NCBI RefSeq assembly: GCF_051106095.1 | Contig: NC_135786.1 | Coordinates: 213,504,001 to 213,568,000, forward strand | DNA from: Pogona vitticeps | Lineage: Eukaryota > Chordata > Lepidosauria > Squamata > Agamidae | Length of the DNA: 64,000 nucleotides | Direction of reading: 5' to 3' | Shown here: in pieces, positions 21,973-34,070 of the stretch | Layout: every line of letters starts with the position of its first letter | Numbering within the stretch: position 1 is the first letter of the stretch | Notes under the pieces: generated by a model | Database searches by the model: none | Seen by the model: the letters and a program-made list of their open reading frames with translations, nothing else | What the model was told of the DNA's origin: nothing | Position numbers and translations under genes: made by a program

Positions 21973-24402
21973 GTCCCACTCTGGTATTCACTCACCTTTT
22001 GCCAAGGTTAGAAATGCATTAGTTTCCCACCCCCATTACCTCCACATAGGCTATGCACTTGCAAATTGCAAAAAAAAAAAAAAAAAAAGGAGGTCAAGAG
22101 TGGATATCCGTTTGGATAAAATTGCATATGCTAATTTGTATACACAGATGCAGAAATACACATAATTCTCTAACCAAATTGCAATATACTTCACTCAAGT
22201 AGGAAAACTGTGACTCAGCTGACATAGGTGCCTGGAGAGTCTCCTGTTTGGGCATTTTTTGTGGATAGATAAGACTTCAAAGGCCCTCAGTTTCCTCCTT
22301 CTGCTTTTTCCTCTTTAAAACAGATTTTACATTAGACCTTTAGAAAACATTTGTCCTCAGACAGCTGTTCAAGTGGAGGACTGTAATCTCTAAAAGAAGA
22401 TATATGGTTAACCAATCTGCTGTCACATCCTTTTGCCTCACGGTGTGGTTGCTCAATGCATGAGTTTTAAAAACAAGAGTTTCTGCCATGAGATATATCA
22501 AGGATCTAAGAATAGAGAAGGTGGGAAGCATGCTTGAACAGCAGCGTGGATAGGAATGGCATTGCCCTCGGGGAGCTTAAGCGATACAACCATACATGAT
22601 AAATATTCCACCTTCCCCAAATGGAGCAGGAAAATGCTACTTTCTCTTGCAAACTCAGCTCAAATAAATTTCCTAATCCTGTTTGAACAAGTGTGATTTT
22701 TATAATTGCAATGTTTGCTTTAAATGGCCATGAGGGGAGGAAGAGGGGCTTGTGGTTCCAACGCATTCAATAGCGCAACAGAAGCAGGTTATTTACTTTT
22801 CTGATTAGGTTAACAGCTTTTCATTTAAAGTGCTTACTAAATCTAAAACAAGTAATATGAGTACAGTGCACAGACTGACACTCATTGAGGATCCTTGAGG
22901 AGAAGCAGGAGAAACAAAAAAAAAGAATATCTGGAGGATATTCATTTCTGTTATGAAAGAAAAACAATTATCAGGAAGGTAAGATATGCAGGAAATGAAG
23001 TTTCTCCTCTTCAAACAAATCGATAAAAACAGATAGCTGCTGCAGAAATCTTGCTGTTGTGTATGAAATATTTCAAGTTTTCATAAGACAAAGAGGGGTT
23101 GAAAAGTCTCCCCACACTTTTCTTCCATTCCATACATTTAGCTAGTGTTACATGGCCATGAAGCATGTATGGTCTTTACTGGGTTCCTCTTTCCCATCCC
23201 ACTTAATCTTTCTTTTCTTTTCTCTTTTCTTTTCTCTCTGTCTGTTTCTTTGTTTGCTGAGTTATTATTTTGTTTTGTGTTTTGCATTTCTCTCTGCAAA
23301 GCACAGGGTTCTCTCAAGCCTACCGATGCCTTATGCATGATTGGTTGCATTTTGGCTACCTAAACAGAGCCATTCATGACCTGAACATGAGAAACAAACT
23401 AAACTAAACTTGCAGCAAACTGGCAGTATGGAGTGTTCTCTCTGTTTCTGTGTAGGGTACCTTTCCATTCCATTCTACTTACTGTATCGTTTTCAGGTGG
23501 AATCCAAAGAAACAAAACAAAACAAAATACAAAAAAGGCACCGTAAAGACTATTTATATTTATTGTAAGACATAAAGTAACAGAATGAAATTGAATGAGA
23601 TGTAGATGAAATATGAGTTTCACATTCTAAAGGTTCATTGGTTACATGCAGTAATTAGGCCTATGTTTGTTTTAAGGTCCTCTTGTGAAAATTATTCGAG
23701 AAGACAGAAAACAGACACCAGGCTGAGCAGAGAAAGGTGGAGGGAGGGAGAGGGTGTGTGTGTGTGTTTGTGGGGGGAGGTGAAGATGCAATTAAACCTC
23801 AAGAGGGGGAAAAAGAATGAAAGAAGTTAGCAGAATTATGTGTGTCATTGTAGGGAATAGAGAGAGTTTTTACTTCAGAGCCTTGTGATGAGACTTGGTA
23901 GTTGTAAAGAAAATAACAGTGGCAGTGGATAACAAAATTGTTTCATTTAGTAATGACTTAAGATACCTAGGCTTATATTCAATCCATTTCTATGGGTATC
24001 CATCATGTGTATGAATTTTATTTCAGCTATTGCACTCTGTATTCTTGAATTTGATTTGTAATTATTCTGTTCTAAAATAGTGACTTTCAGATCTTCCACA
24101 GAGTGACCTGGTAGATTGAAATGGTTGGTTTTCAGATGTTCTTTAAAATTAAAAGTCCTCCCAACAATCAGTCAACATTCCTTGGGCACTGAATATACAT
24201 AGTCCTTATTGGGCTATGTGCAGACTATTCTCTTCTAGTGTTTTTTTTTCCATAAATATATGTTTCTATTTCTCCAGCCAGTGTTTCCCCAGCTCTTGTT
24301 TGGGAGCTGCTGTGTTTTGGTTTTTATTTTTTGCTCCTTAAAAATGTGACCTCAAAGACTTGAGATCTTTTTAACAATATACTAATAATATACATGCACA
24401 TC
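21973..24402. other. AT-rich unique interval, no gene recognised
   Basis: It contains an A run at 22070-22088 and a short (TG)n near 23755. Frames of 60-86 codons on both strands show no domains. The stretch of 23180-23290 is pyrimidine-rich and yields spurious leucine/phenylalanine/serine frames. Confidence 0.5.
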
Positions 24403-24410
24403 ATTTAGAG

Positions 24411-24634
24411 CAGGGGTCTCCAAATTTTTGACCATGATGGCCACAATGGATGTTTGCATACACATGCCCCACAACCCTGCACATGCAGACACCCACCCAC
24501 ACCCACACAGACACCTGTCTGCACCTCTACCCGCCCACCCCCCACGCGCACATGCACAGGCTGAAGGGAATGGGCCGGATAAAATGGCAAGGCAGGTTGG
24601 ATGTGGCTAGTGAGCCATCATCTGGAGACCCCTG
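24411..24634. mobile_element. hAT-type MITE, 224 bp
   Basis: The termini are inverted: caggggtctcc at the left and ggagacccctg at the right, 11 bp each. Flanking octamers are atttagag (24403-24410) and atttagga (24635-24642), a near-perfect 8-bp target duplication typical of hAT transposons. There is no coding capacity. The GC-rich interior with cacaccc repeats has expanded locally. Confidence 0.75.
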
Positions 24635-24642
24635 ATTTAGGA

Positions 24643-24939
24643 TATAGGCTGGGTAGGAAATTTCTGGAATGATGCTAGTGGGGGAAATGGCATATTCCAC
24701 CTTACCTCCTGCTGTTACCCTTTCTCAATGCAGTGGAGGTTTCCAAAATAGTGCTGAGAGGGCACCTTAGTCTCCTTAGAGCATGTACTAAATTTTTTGA
24801 AAAACAGCTAAGAGTTCACTCAAACCAAAACTGGGCTCTTTTAGGTTCCTGAAACCCTTGTGGGGAATCTTTTTTGTCCAGCAAATCAAGAGGAGGATCA
24901 ATATACTGTATTCATGAGGATGAAGCTAATTAGCTGTAT
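24643..24939. other. Short unique spacer, no feature seen
   Basis: AT-rich DNA between a MITE and an L2 LINE; nothing is recognised. Confidence 0.5.
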
Positions 24940-25815
24940 TTGGCCTGGTGCTTGCCTGGCTCCGATCCTTCTTGGAGGACCATCCTCAGAGAGTTCAGCT
25001 TGGGGAGAGTGTCTCAGCCCCGTGGAGTCTCCATTGTGGGGTTCTGCAGGGCTCGATCATCGCCCCAATGCTGTTTTAATATCTATATGAGGCCGCTGGG
25101 TGGCATCATCAGGGAGTTTGGGGCTTTGTGCCATCAATATGCTGATGACACACAGCTCTGCATCTCCTTTTCACCTACTTCAGTGGATGCCATTTTGTCC
25201 CTTCAGCATTGCCTGGAAGCCGTACTGCAATGGATGCAGGGGAATGGGCTGAGGATGAAACTGGACAAGACAGAGGTCCTGAGGGTGGGTGGCCTCTCCA
25301 TTGGCGGCTTGGGAAACTCCCTCTCTTTGGGGGGGGTGACTCTCGCCGTGAAGAGTGAGGTTCGCAGCTTGGGAGTACACCTGGACCCGGCTCTCACCAT
25401 GGAAACCCAGGTGGAGTCAGTGGTCCGTTCCGCCAATTACCATCTGTGGCGGATTGCCCAGCTGCGTCCCTATCTTGATGGTGGGGTCCTCACCACTCTG
25501 ATCCACGTGCTCGTAATCTCGAGATTAGACCGACCACTGTATTGCACTCTACAAGGGGTTACCTTTGAGATTAATGCGGAAGCTTCAAATAGTGCAGAAT
25601 GCGGCAGCCAGATTACTTAGTGGAGTGAGTAAATTCCAGCATCTCTGTCCCATTCTGGCTGCTTTGCATTGGCTGCCCATTTGTTTCTGCATTGACTTCA
25701 AAGTGTTAATGATGACTTATAAAGCCCTAAATGGTTTGGGACTTCGATACCTGGCAGAACACCTTCTCCCACGTAGATCTACTCAAGTCACTCGTCAGAG
25801 CCAGCGATTTTAAAC
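24940..25815 (+). mobile_element. L2-type LINE fragment with RT active site, 5'- and 3'-truncated
   Basis: The reverse transcriptase region is readable: a VLQGSIIAPMLF-like segment (in a different frame from what follows), then HQYADDTQLCISF with the YADD catalytic motif, LEAVLQWMQGNGLRMKLDKTEVL, SLGVHLDPALTMETQVESVVR, AQLRPYLDGGVLTTLIHVLVISRLD. After a frame break it continues as LQIVQNAAARLLSGV ... LHWLPICFCIDFKVLMMTYKALNGLGLRYLAEHLLPR. It is a different L2 subfamily from 19596-20535. It ends at a mariner MITE without reaching the 3' UTR. Confidence 0.88.
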
Positions 25816-25988
25816 ATCTGATCGGCGGTTCTCAATGGGCAATCTTTGCTGGACGATGAGGTATTTCCACATTGTGTTAACCAGTTTTCAATGCATTCCA
25901 ATGTTTTTTTTCCCCCGCTTGACAATGATTTCGTTTAACAGCGATTTTCCTGGAACGGATTATGGTCATCAAGTAGGGCACCACCGTA
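25816..25988. mobile_element. Mariner-type MITE fragment
   Basis: The right end reads acggattatggtcatcaag then tagggcaccaccgta, matching the taagtcgaggcaccattgta terminus at 38200-38217 and the accccaccgta terminus at 44408-44419, with TA at the edge. Inside it shares ttcaatgcattccaatg with the copy at 55640-55943. The left terminus is not clear. Confidence 0.6.
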
Positions 25989-25989
25989 T

Positions 25990-26975
25990 TTAACTCTTCG
26001 AAAAACTTTTACTCTAGCTTGATTGGTAAATTCTGGAATAGAAAGAGTATTTTGGGGAGAATACAGTATTCATTTTAACGGTTACAGTTTTTCCTAAAAA
26101 GGAGAGCTGTAATTTCTCCCATCTAAGTCTTGTTTGATCTGTGCAAGCAATTTCATGTAGTTATCTTCTTTCAATGAAGAGCATCTAACTAGTTAATTCC
26201 TAAATATTTACTTTTTTGTTATTTGAATGTTTGTATTTAAGATGAGTTGGCTCTTTTGTTTCCATGTTAAATTTTTGGTTAAGAATTTTGTCTTCTCTCT
26301 ATTTATTTTTAATCCAGCTACCTCGCCAAATTCCTTAATTTGTTGAAGTAAAATTGGGGCTGTTTCTATTGGGTTCTCTAGGATGAAGACCAGGTCATCT
26401 GCAAAGGCTTGAAGTTTATAAATTTCATCTTTGATCCTTGTTCCTTGTATTCCTTGATTCTGTCTAATTTCTCTATTTAATATTTCCAATGAGAGAATAA
26501 ACAACAATGGGGAAAGTGGGCATCCTTGTCTTGTTCTTTTGGCAATCTCAATTTTCGCTATTCCTTTTCCATTAACAATTATTTTTGCTGATTGGTTTGT
26601 GTAAATTGCTCTTATCATATTCAAAAAGTTTTGTTCAAAGTCCATCATCTCAAGTTGCATCTTCATAAAGTCCCAATTTAGGTTGTCAAAAGCTTTTTGC
26701 GCATCTAAGAATAGAAGAGCCATTTGTTTTCCCGGGTGTGCTTCATAATTTTTATCTCTTCTAATTAAGTTATTTATGTTATATATATATGCTTGTTTTA
26801 TATGTTATGTTATATGTTATGTTGTAAGCCGCCTAGAGTGTTCACGACGAACAGATAGGCGGGGTATAAATAAATAAATAATATTCTAAAATATCTACTA
26901 TTATTCTTATATTATTCTTCAATTGTCTTTTTGGGAGGAAGCCATTTTGGTCTATGTGTATAAATTGCATGAGAT
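25990..26975 (-). mobile_element. L1 LINE fragment (reverse transcriptase region)
   Basis: On the minus strand the order is PKWLPPKK, NINNLIRRDKNYEAHPGKQMALLFLDAQKAFDNLNWDFM, IVNGKGIAKIEIAKRTRQGCPLSPLLFILSLEILNREIRQNQGI, YKLQAFADDLVFILENP (FADD catalytic motif), EFGEVAGLKINREKTKFL, then a diverged KYLGI-like site, KEDNYMKLLAQIKQDLRWEKLQLSFLGKTVTVKMNTV. This is the L1 order. The first 171 residues stay open (26208-26723), after which frames break. An L2 tail is inserted at 26790-26881. Neither L1 end is present. Confidence 0.9.
26790..26881 (+). mobile_element. L2-type LINE 3' tail nested in L1
   Basis: A 92-bp piece ending gtaagccgcctagagtgttc, gataggcggggtataaataaat and (AAAT)n, the standard L2 3' UTR pattern. 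L1 coding continues on both sides (NINNLIRR to the left, RYF..., HAIYTHRPKW to the right), so this is an extremely 5'-truncated insertion. Confidence 0.75.
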
Positions 26976-28225
26976 ATTTTTTCAGTCTTATGGCAGAAAG
27001 ACACATATGCACTACCCAATATGTAGTGCATATTTCTAATGGGCCAGGGAATTAGGCTGGAAAACAGTCAGAGACTGCTACCTATAAGCAGAAAGGCTAG
27101 TTAAGAAAACTGGTGGTAGGTTCCAGAAATAGATAAAATTAAGAATAGATCTTTTGCTCTGTCAATCAGGAAGACAGAATTTTCATGAAACCATAGTCAT
27201 TTGCAAAACACTGTATGTACAGTCAATTTGTTTAGGTTAGGTTACTGCAATCGCCCTGATTTGATGAGAGCACTTAATGTCAGATTTCTTCATTTGGGCT
27301 GAAAATAAAGACAAAATCTGTTCCACCCTAATGTATGTGTGTGTGCGTGTGCGTGTGTGCGTGCGTGTGTGTGTGTGTGAGAGATAGACTACCAGGTATG
27401 CTTCTCTGTACAACATATTTTATTAATATACTTCAAAGGAAAATTCTAGAGTTGAAAAATATAGAGCATTTGAATTACAGTATGCAAAACAGTCTCCAGC
27501 AGCCTTCGTCAGGGGAGTCATATTAAATATTTCCTTCTTTCTATCAACTGCTTCATCTGGGAAAGTAAAATGTATTTTTATTTTTATTTAATGCTCTTAA
27601 TACGGCTATTAAAACTGCCACATTCTCAGGAGGTCTCTGCAAGTGGCATGCCATCATGTGGCATCCATGCCAAGCATCTGATAATAATACATGAGCCCTG
27701 AAATGGAATGGCATGGGGCCAGGTTAAAATGACAACTTTTCCAAATCACTTTGCAATGTAACATGCAGAATATTTTTGAGGTTATCATATTATCAGTTGC
27801 AATGCATCTGTGTTCATAACAAGAAATCCGTTTTTTGTTGTCATCATAGATGAAAATATTTATTCTATACTGCTCTATGGAGGCTGAACAAACCCTAATT
27901 AAGCTCAGGTTTTCCCAACCGTAACACCTGGCTTGCCCAGCTAGTGCCTTTCCTATTTGCTGGACTACAATTATCACACCCAACCATGTCAGCAGTGTGT
28001 GTAATGGGTATTGTACTGCAACACATGGATGATGCCAAGTTTGGAGGGCTATCATTCAAAAAGAAAAGAAAAGTATTTCACACAATGACCTTTTCTAGAC
28101 TGAGGGTGTCCTGACCTATCTTTGGGCTCTCATCATCAAGCCAACACCACTTTGTTTTCATAATACCACCACAGCTTTAATTAAGTCTTCCAGTTCTGGC
28201 AGCCAAAGAGATCCATTCCTGGCTC
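26976..28225. other. Unique AT-rich DNA with small repeat scraps
   Basis: A (GT)n tract at about 27333-27380 is interrupted by GC steps. 27925-28050 contains tgctggactacaattatcac ... attgtactgcaac, an inverted pattern seen in reptile MITEs of the ggactacaactcccat type. The 133-codon minus-strand frame at 27654-28055 crosses this repeat and is not a convincing gene. Confidence 0.5.
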
Positions 28226-28228
28226 ATT

Positions 28229-28492
28229 GTTTCTCCGAAAATAAGACAGAGTCTTATATTAATTTTTGCTCCAAAAAACGCATTAGGGTGTATTTTCAGG
28301 GGATGATTTTTTTTTTTATGTACAACAATCTACATTTATTCAAATACAGTCATGTCATCTTCTTCTGCTTGCTGCACAATGGTGGAGGGTGGGGTATCAC
28401 TTCACTTGGAGTAGGGCTTATACAGTATTAGGAGCATCTTTAAAAATCTTACTAGGGCTTATTTTCAGGTTAGGTCTTATTTTCAGGGAAAC
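28229..28492 (-). mobile_element. Inverted-repeat MITE (gtttccccgaaaataagac family), copy 1
   Basis: The termini gtttctccgaaaataagac and gtcttattttcagggaaac are inverted. Internal motifs (ctacatttattcaaatacagt, catgtcatcttcttctgcttgctgcac) are the reverse complement of those in the copy at 47206-47483. Two copies of about 265-280 bp in opposite orientation with no coding capacity define a non-autonomous DNA transposon family. Confidence 0.8.
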
Positions 28493-30209
28493 AGGATATA
28501 TTACAGAATGCATGCGTTCATTAATATTGTGTATGCAGGATGGAAACCATCACTGGAGTCCAGAGATCTTGACTAACCAAAAATTATCAAGTTGAAAAAT
28601 CAGGGCATTCATGTATTTAATTTCTGCCTCTGTCACTTTTTTTCAGCTTTTCTGAATTTGCATTAGAGGAGATGTTTAAAACAGGTAATTAAAAAAAGAC
28701 TTTCAAATGAGAAAAGTGGCTTGAGCACCACAATATAGTTCCCTTCTGCACTTTTCCCTTTGTAAAGATTTTATGGCTAACCGCTTTCTGAAATCAGGCG
28801 GGGTTTTTTTCACTATGTCATAACACCATTTTGACAAGCTGGCTTATTAAAAAAAAATAATATTCAGGTGTGCCAGCAGAGGCAGCCAGAGGTATTAGAA
28901 GTGTTCTGCTCCATTTTCAAAGCTAATCAGAAAAATGAGACTGCGATCTATAAGCAGAAAGGCAGGCTTGATGTCTAGTGGTGTCCTTCTGTATCTGAAA
29001 AAGAGAGTAGCTGCTGACTCATTTATTGTGAGGATCAATGAGATGTCATCTGCCACTATAAAGTCTCATATTCTGAGTAACCTACCTTTAGTATGAAGAC
29101 TAAGGGCTCTATCTGGAGAGCAAGATATACCTCACCAAATGTAAAGAAAAAAATACAGCAAAAGGATGAAGGAAGAGGCAAACCCAACCGTGCTTACCTA
29201 CTTCATGAGATCCTTGACTTGCTTCCCAAGGTGGTACCTAAGGAACACAACTGGAAAGGTAGTATTTTGAACTACTGAGTACATAATCTGCAAGGTAGTA
29301 CAGCCCCCTAATGAACAGAACAACACTTTTCCAAACCCTTTGGTCACCACCAAAGAAGGAATTCTTGGCCATTTCAAGTATATCTTTTGATCAGGCCTTT
29401 TCACTAGTGGCCCAGTTAAAATTTCATCCGTCTCACTCTTTGAGAAGTGATTTTTAAAAATCAGAAATAAATTAGACATACAGGTCTGGCTCCAGGTTCA
29501 AAAGGACCTCACCAAAGAGTTCTTGTCTATCTCAATTGGGCCCCAATAATGAAGGTACCTAACACTGGTGACAAGGATAGGCAGCAGCACCCCTCTAATC
29601 AGCAGCACTTGGTTGAATCTGGGAGCTGTGTGGCATTTGAATTTCCCATAATACACCTTATTTAATACTCTTCCAGATTATTGTGGGAAATTTATTTATC
29701 TGGGTTGGCTCCCAGATGAAGCTTCTCAATACTGGTAGGTACATTCTAAATAAGAAATGTGTCAAAAGCAGGGGGAGCACAAAAGCATCACCTGTGCACC
29801 ATCTGTACGGCTTAGATGCCACCAGGTGCTCTGACAGTGCTACTGTATATGTTTATGATGCCTTGTATAGACATAAGAGTTCTAGAAATTTTTTGGTGGC
29901 CTGCTTACAACCTGGAAGTATGTAGGTACAGTTATGTGCATTCAGTTCCTTCCCCCAGTAACAATTATATTTGTAACTTAACAAGGCATAACTTCATTCC
30001 TTTTGCAATGCAATTGTAATGATTTAATTATTTTATAGTCATGACACCTAAACGTGTCAAGGTTTGGATTGTACTGTACTTCATGCTCCTACATGAAAAA
30101 CATTCATATAGTTTCCCAAGTTATGTTTCAGTTACCTTTGGCCACCACAGATTAAAACAAGTCCTTTAACAGCTTTTCAAAACTATAACTATAGAAGTTT
30201 TGTGTTAAT
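28493..30209. other. Unique AT-rich DNA, no gene recognised
   Basis: No frame with domains. Frames at 29198-29479 (minus) and 29683-29925 (plus) are short, overlap one strand at a time and lack splice context. Confidence 0.5.
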
Positions 30210-30495
30210 CTCTTGTACGAAAAACAACAAAGATTCTTGGGCCCTCTTAAATACTAACAGGTTGTTTTGTGCATCAGTTTGCACAAAGCTTATGGGATAC
30301 ATAGAATATTACTGCAGCTGGTACATGTTCATAGACATCTGGCAGTTGGGTATGAGTGAAATGCAGTAGAAATGCCTCTAACTCACATCCACACTCTATG
30401 CTTCTGGTGGTGTGGAATGCAGTCCACAAACGTTTGGGCCAAATACACTTCTAAGGGGCCACAAGACTTTGTTGTTTCTGTAATTATAATGATAA
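30210..30495. repeat. Inverted-end repeat, PLE-terminus-like
   Basis: The left end reads aacaacaaagattcttgggc and the right end gggccacaagactttgttgtt, inverted copies with a few mismatches. The middle holds gcacaaagcttatggg and gcagtccacaaacg. This is the same design as 11695-11875. It resembles the hammerhead-bearing terminal repeats of PLEs, but no PLE coding sequence is present. Family call inferred. Confidence 0.45.
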
Positions 30496-30599
30496 CTATT
30501 TTCAGTGGCTTTAGAACTATAGTTGGAAGAAAATGCTCTTAAGAAGCTCTAGGGCTGGTAAGCATGTACAGTACTTGTCTTGTTTGGGAACATGAACAG

Positions 30600-30715
30600 G
30601 AAGATAATATTGGACCTGCTTGTGGTTCTGGGCTTCCTATAGCAGCCAGCCCCTAGAAGAACAGAACGTTGGATTAGATGGGCCTTTGTTCTGACCTAGT
30701 ATGGGTTTTTTTATA
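30600..30715 (+). repeat. Old SINE or CR1-type relic
   Basis: The phrase ttggattagatgggcctttg followed by ttctgacctagtatgg matches the common reptile pattern tggactagatgggcctttggtctgatccagca. Only this end is readable. Confidence 0.5.
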
Positions 30716-32328
30716 TCTTATATTACAGCTGCTCTGTCTTGGAGTAAATAATAAATCCCCTGCAACATCATAAGATTTCATTTGTTTAAATGGTCTCTTC
30801 TTTTCTTTGTCCCACCAGTTCCTAAATCCAGTTGCAATTCCAAGGAAAACCCATATAAGACACATTCTCAGATTGTCTAAGTGAAAATCCACCCACTTCC
30901 CTCTAGTTGTCAGGGCTGAAAATTGTTCAGTCATTCCTCTTCTCTTGGAACCAGACTTAAGGGTCAAGGGGCGAGTCTGCCATTGGAGTAAGACTGATGG
31001 TTCTTCCACCATTCACCTCAGGCATTGCTAAGAGGAGGAAAGGAGCCTCTTATCATTCTATAAAACAGTTTTAGTGGTTCTGTACTGAACCAGTCCACAA
31101 GCTTGTGCAAATGGCAGGGGTGTTAATAGATGATGTAAGTGCAAAATGGTTGTATTAACAGCTATACCACATTTCATTGTCAATGTTTAAGTGCTCTGGA
31201 ATGTAGGAAATGCAATTAAATTCCTCACAAACACTAGTTCAGATTTCATTAAAAGATAATATTTTGCAATGTTGTTATGTTAAGAACAATAAGAGCTGAG
31301 GGAGTTTAGTCAACCCAATAATCCCTAGTGCTCCAGATCCCAACTTAAAGGGAGTATAAATAGCCGTACAAAAAGCTATTTACAGGGCAATTCCAGGGGG
31401 TTTTATGGCAGAGGTGCTACTGTGAGTGAGCTAGTTCTTCTTTTCTTACTATATATTTGAGAAGATGGGAGCTCTATGTTGCCTTCTCCTATTTAGACCA
31501 AATTTATGTTATCCTTTCTCTATATTTGTAACATCACACTTCTTCTTTTTAAAGCAAGAGTAAGCAGGGTGCAATCATGAAGCTGCATACAGTCCACAAG
31601 CTTGATCAGTCTTCTCTGCACACCTATAAAAATAAATTTTATCCAGCAAAAATATAATAATGGAAAACTGCTGTTCCTGAAAGCCTTCAGCAGCAGGCAT
31701 TTACATTTTTAATTGTGTTTTAAATTGTGTTCTTAAGTGTTTTAGCACAAAAAAAAACCCTACCCTTTTCCACACCAGAAATTGATTTCTAGCCATTTCC
31801 AATTTCTTGTTTGCTTGTTTTCAATATTTGATGGTTCATGACACCACCTACAGGTATCCAATTGGCTCATCTCTGTTGCAGTGGGCATCCCAAGCCAAAC
31901 AGATTAGAGTTACGTGTAAGAAAATTTAGCTAAAATCATTGCAGTGGAAATCAAGTGGTGATGAAGGTGGAGGTTTATAAAAGTATGTATACAGTGGGGA
32001 AAGTAGATAAGGTAGACATTTTGTTGCCTTACAAGATGGCCCCTCTTCTGTTCTGTGAATTGAAGGTACATAGACAGCAGCTTGGGCCATCTATCACCCC
32101 TCCTTTTAAGCAGCAGCAACAACAAACGTTTAAACACAACATTGCTGTAATTATTCTAGCAGGTTCGGGGTGACACCTGAAAAGTAAAGTGGGCTTGCTA
32201 AGCAATGATTAACATTTGTAGGTCTCAATTAAAGGAAAATACCTTCAAAAATCAGTTACCATTAGAAAGTGGTAATCTTTTTGCTTGAGTAGGTTGCCAC
32301 TCTTTCTCTATTTAAAACATGCATACAG
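30716..32328. other. Unique AT-rich DNA, no gene recognised
   Basis: No domain-bearing frame. A 112-codon minus-strand frame at 30674-31012 overlaps the repeat relic and lacks recognisable character. Confidence 0.5.
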
Positions 32329-32360
32329 GTATGTGTACGTATGCACATACGTACACACAT
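32329..32360. repeat. Palindromic alternating purine-pyrimidine tract
   Basis: Bases alternate purine and pyrimidine across about 32 nt. The centre forms a palindrome with 10-12-bp arms (tgtgtacgtatg, ca, catacgtacaca). Such DNA can form left-handed (Z) helices or cruciforms under supercoiling; whether it does so here is not known. Confidence 0.6.
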
Positions 32361-33692
32361 AGTCAATGCCCTGCATTTACAAGGATAAATAAAGGATAAA
32401 ACCTAATCCCTTGCAGTATTGCTCAGAATGGAAAACTATTCACAAAAGGCTAAACAGAATCTAACCTAGATTAACAGTTATTACTGAAATTATATTTTCC
32501 TGTATCAAGAACAAACCAGCCTACAAGATGGCTACATGGAATGCATAAAAATAAAACAAGATCTTATGCTGCATTTTGCTCTTCAAGAAAAAAAGATTCT
32601 AGAGATAGTAACAGAGATTTGTTTCTGAGGAAAAGAGAGAATAGGATTTCTGTTTAGAAAACAGGAGACAGAGTGGTGACAGATGGTGTTATTCTGGAAA
32701 AGAAATTCGGTTTTAATTAAGGTTTTAATAGTGTGAACCAGATGTTCATCCTGTACTTTTGAATGGAATTGGGAGGATGCCAAGGAGACATATCTGTGCA
32801 TCATAGATCTTCTACCCCAGGTTTTGTCTTGACTAGGAATCTCTCCAGAGCTATCTGTTGTCGTTTACATGAATGGAAAAGAAAAAAAAACACCACATAC
32901 CAATAAGGGGGAAAATCAAGTTTATCCAGGCAATCTGGATTTCTACAGAAAGTATACTGTCTTTTATTATATAACAATGGGCATCTGGTGAAAGGAAAGC
33001 TCTTCCATTGAATTTGAGAAACAGTAAGGCTAAGACAGCTAAATCCTTCTTCAAGGCCTTAAAAGCTGTGTGAAAGTTTCAGGTGAAGACATTAACAGGA
33101 ATTGTAATGAGCTCCATTTGAAATTCCCCCACTTCCCTAAGGTGCCTTTATTGGCCCTTTCCCCTACTGCTCCCTGTATATTCCTGAAGCAGTGCATACA
33201 GATCAGGATCAATATATGGCAAGGCCTTATCAACAGGTACTAGTAAACTGTAGCCAAGGCCACCACTTCATATAAAGTTGGCTTTTATTGGAGCAGTCCT
33301 TTGCTGCCTGTGTTCCTCCTGATTGATGACAACAGAGGACAGAAGGATGGTTGAGGACCTGAAGTGTCACTTGGCTAAGAACATAAGAGGGAAGATGGGG
33401 AAATATGCGTGGCTTATTGACTTTCAGCCCAAATGTGAGGTCTAAGGCCCAAACCTTAGGCCCAAATTCAAAGAGGGAGCAGCCAGCAAATGGCACGTAA
33501 CTTGGGAATTTCACATGAGGAGGTGATGGAGATGGGTTGACTAGGCCCTGGTAGTCATCAGTACTGGGAACAGAGAGGAATTCAGGAGACTCTCATGGGC
33601 CTGAACTATTCAGTGGTTCTAAGTACTGGGAGAAATTGGATTATGAGGCCAGGCTATAGATGGAATCCAATTTCAACACATAATCTATAGAG
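32361..33692. other. Unique AT-rich DNA, no gene recognised
   Basis: Several 60-94 codon minus-strand frames (32583-33514) lie end to end. They differ in frame, share no domain and have no clear splice sites between them. Confidence 0.45.
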
Positions 33693-34070
33693 GTGGCTCA
33701 GTGGGTTGGGGTGCTTGGCTGTGGAGGCAGCGGTCAGGAATCCCCAGAGGAGAGTCCACAAAAGTCACCCGGAGCAAGTGGCTGATGTGATTATGTGTCT
33801 TGCCATCTATGTGGCCTTAGGTAAGCTGCATGGTCCACCATGAAGTGGGAAATCACGTCTGAATACTTTACACCTGGCCGACCTTATGGGCACCACTCCC
33901 AACATCACACTGTGCAGAAACACACCATACAAGTGGGATCCCCAGTCGTACAAAGGTCATGGTTTCTGCGCATGATAAGCTGCTTCTGTGGAGACACTCC
34001 TTTGCAAACATCCATGCTTAATGAAGGGGCCTGGGAAGACATGACATGACAGAGTCGCAGAGAGATGAGG
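33693..34070 (+). mobile_element. Diverged tRNA-derived SINE
   Basis: The head ggtggctcagtgggttggg is an A-box-like tRNA start, and gcggtcaggaatcccc lies where the B box should be. Downstream ggtaagctgcatggtccacc parallels the gggcaagctgcaaagtccagg of the SINE at 62484-62731. The 3' part is diverged and its end uncertain. An old copy. Confidence 0.55.
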
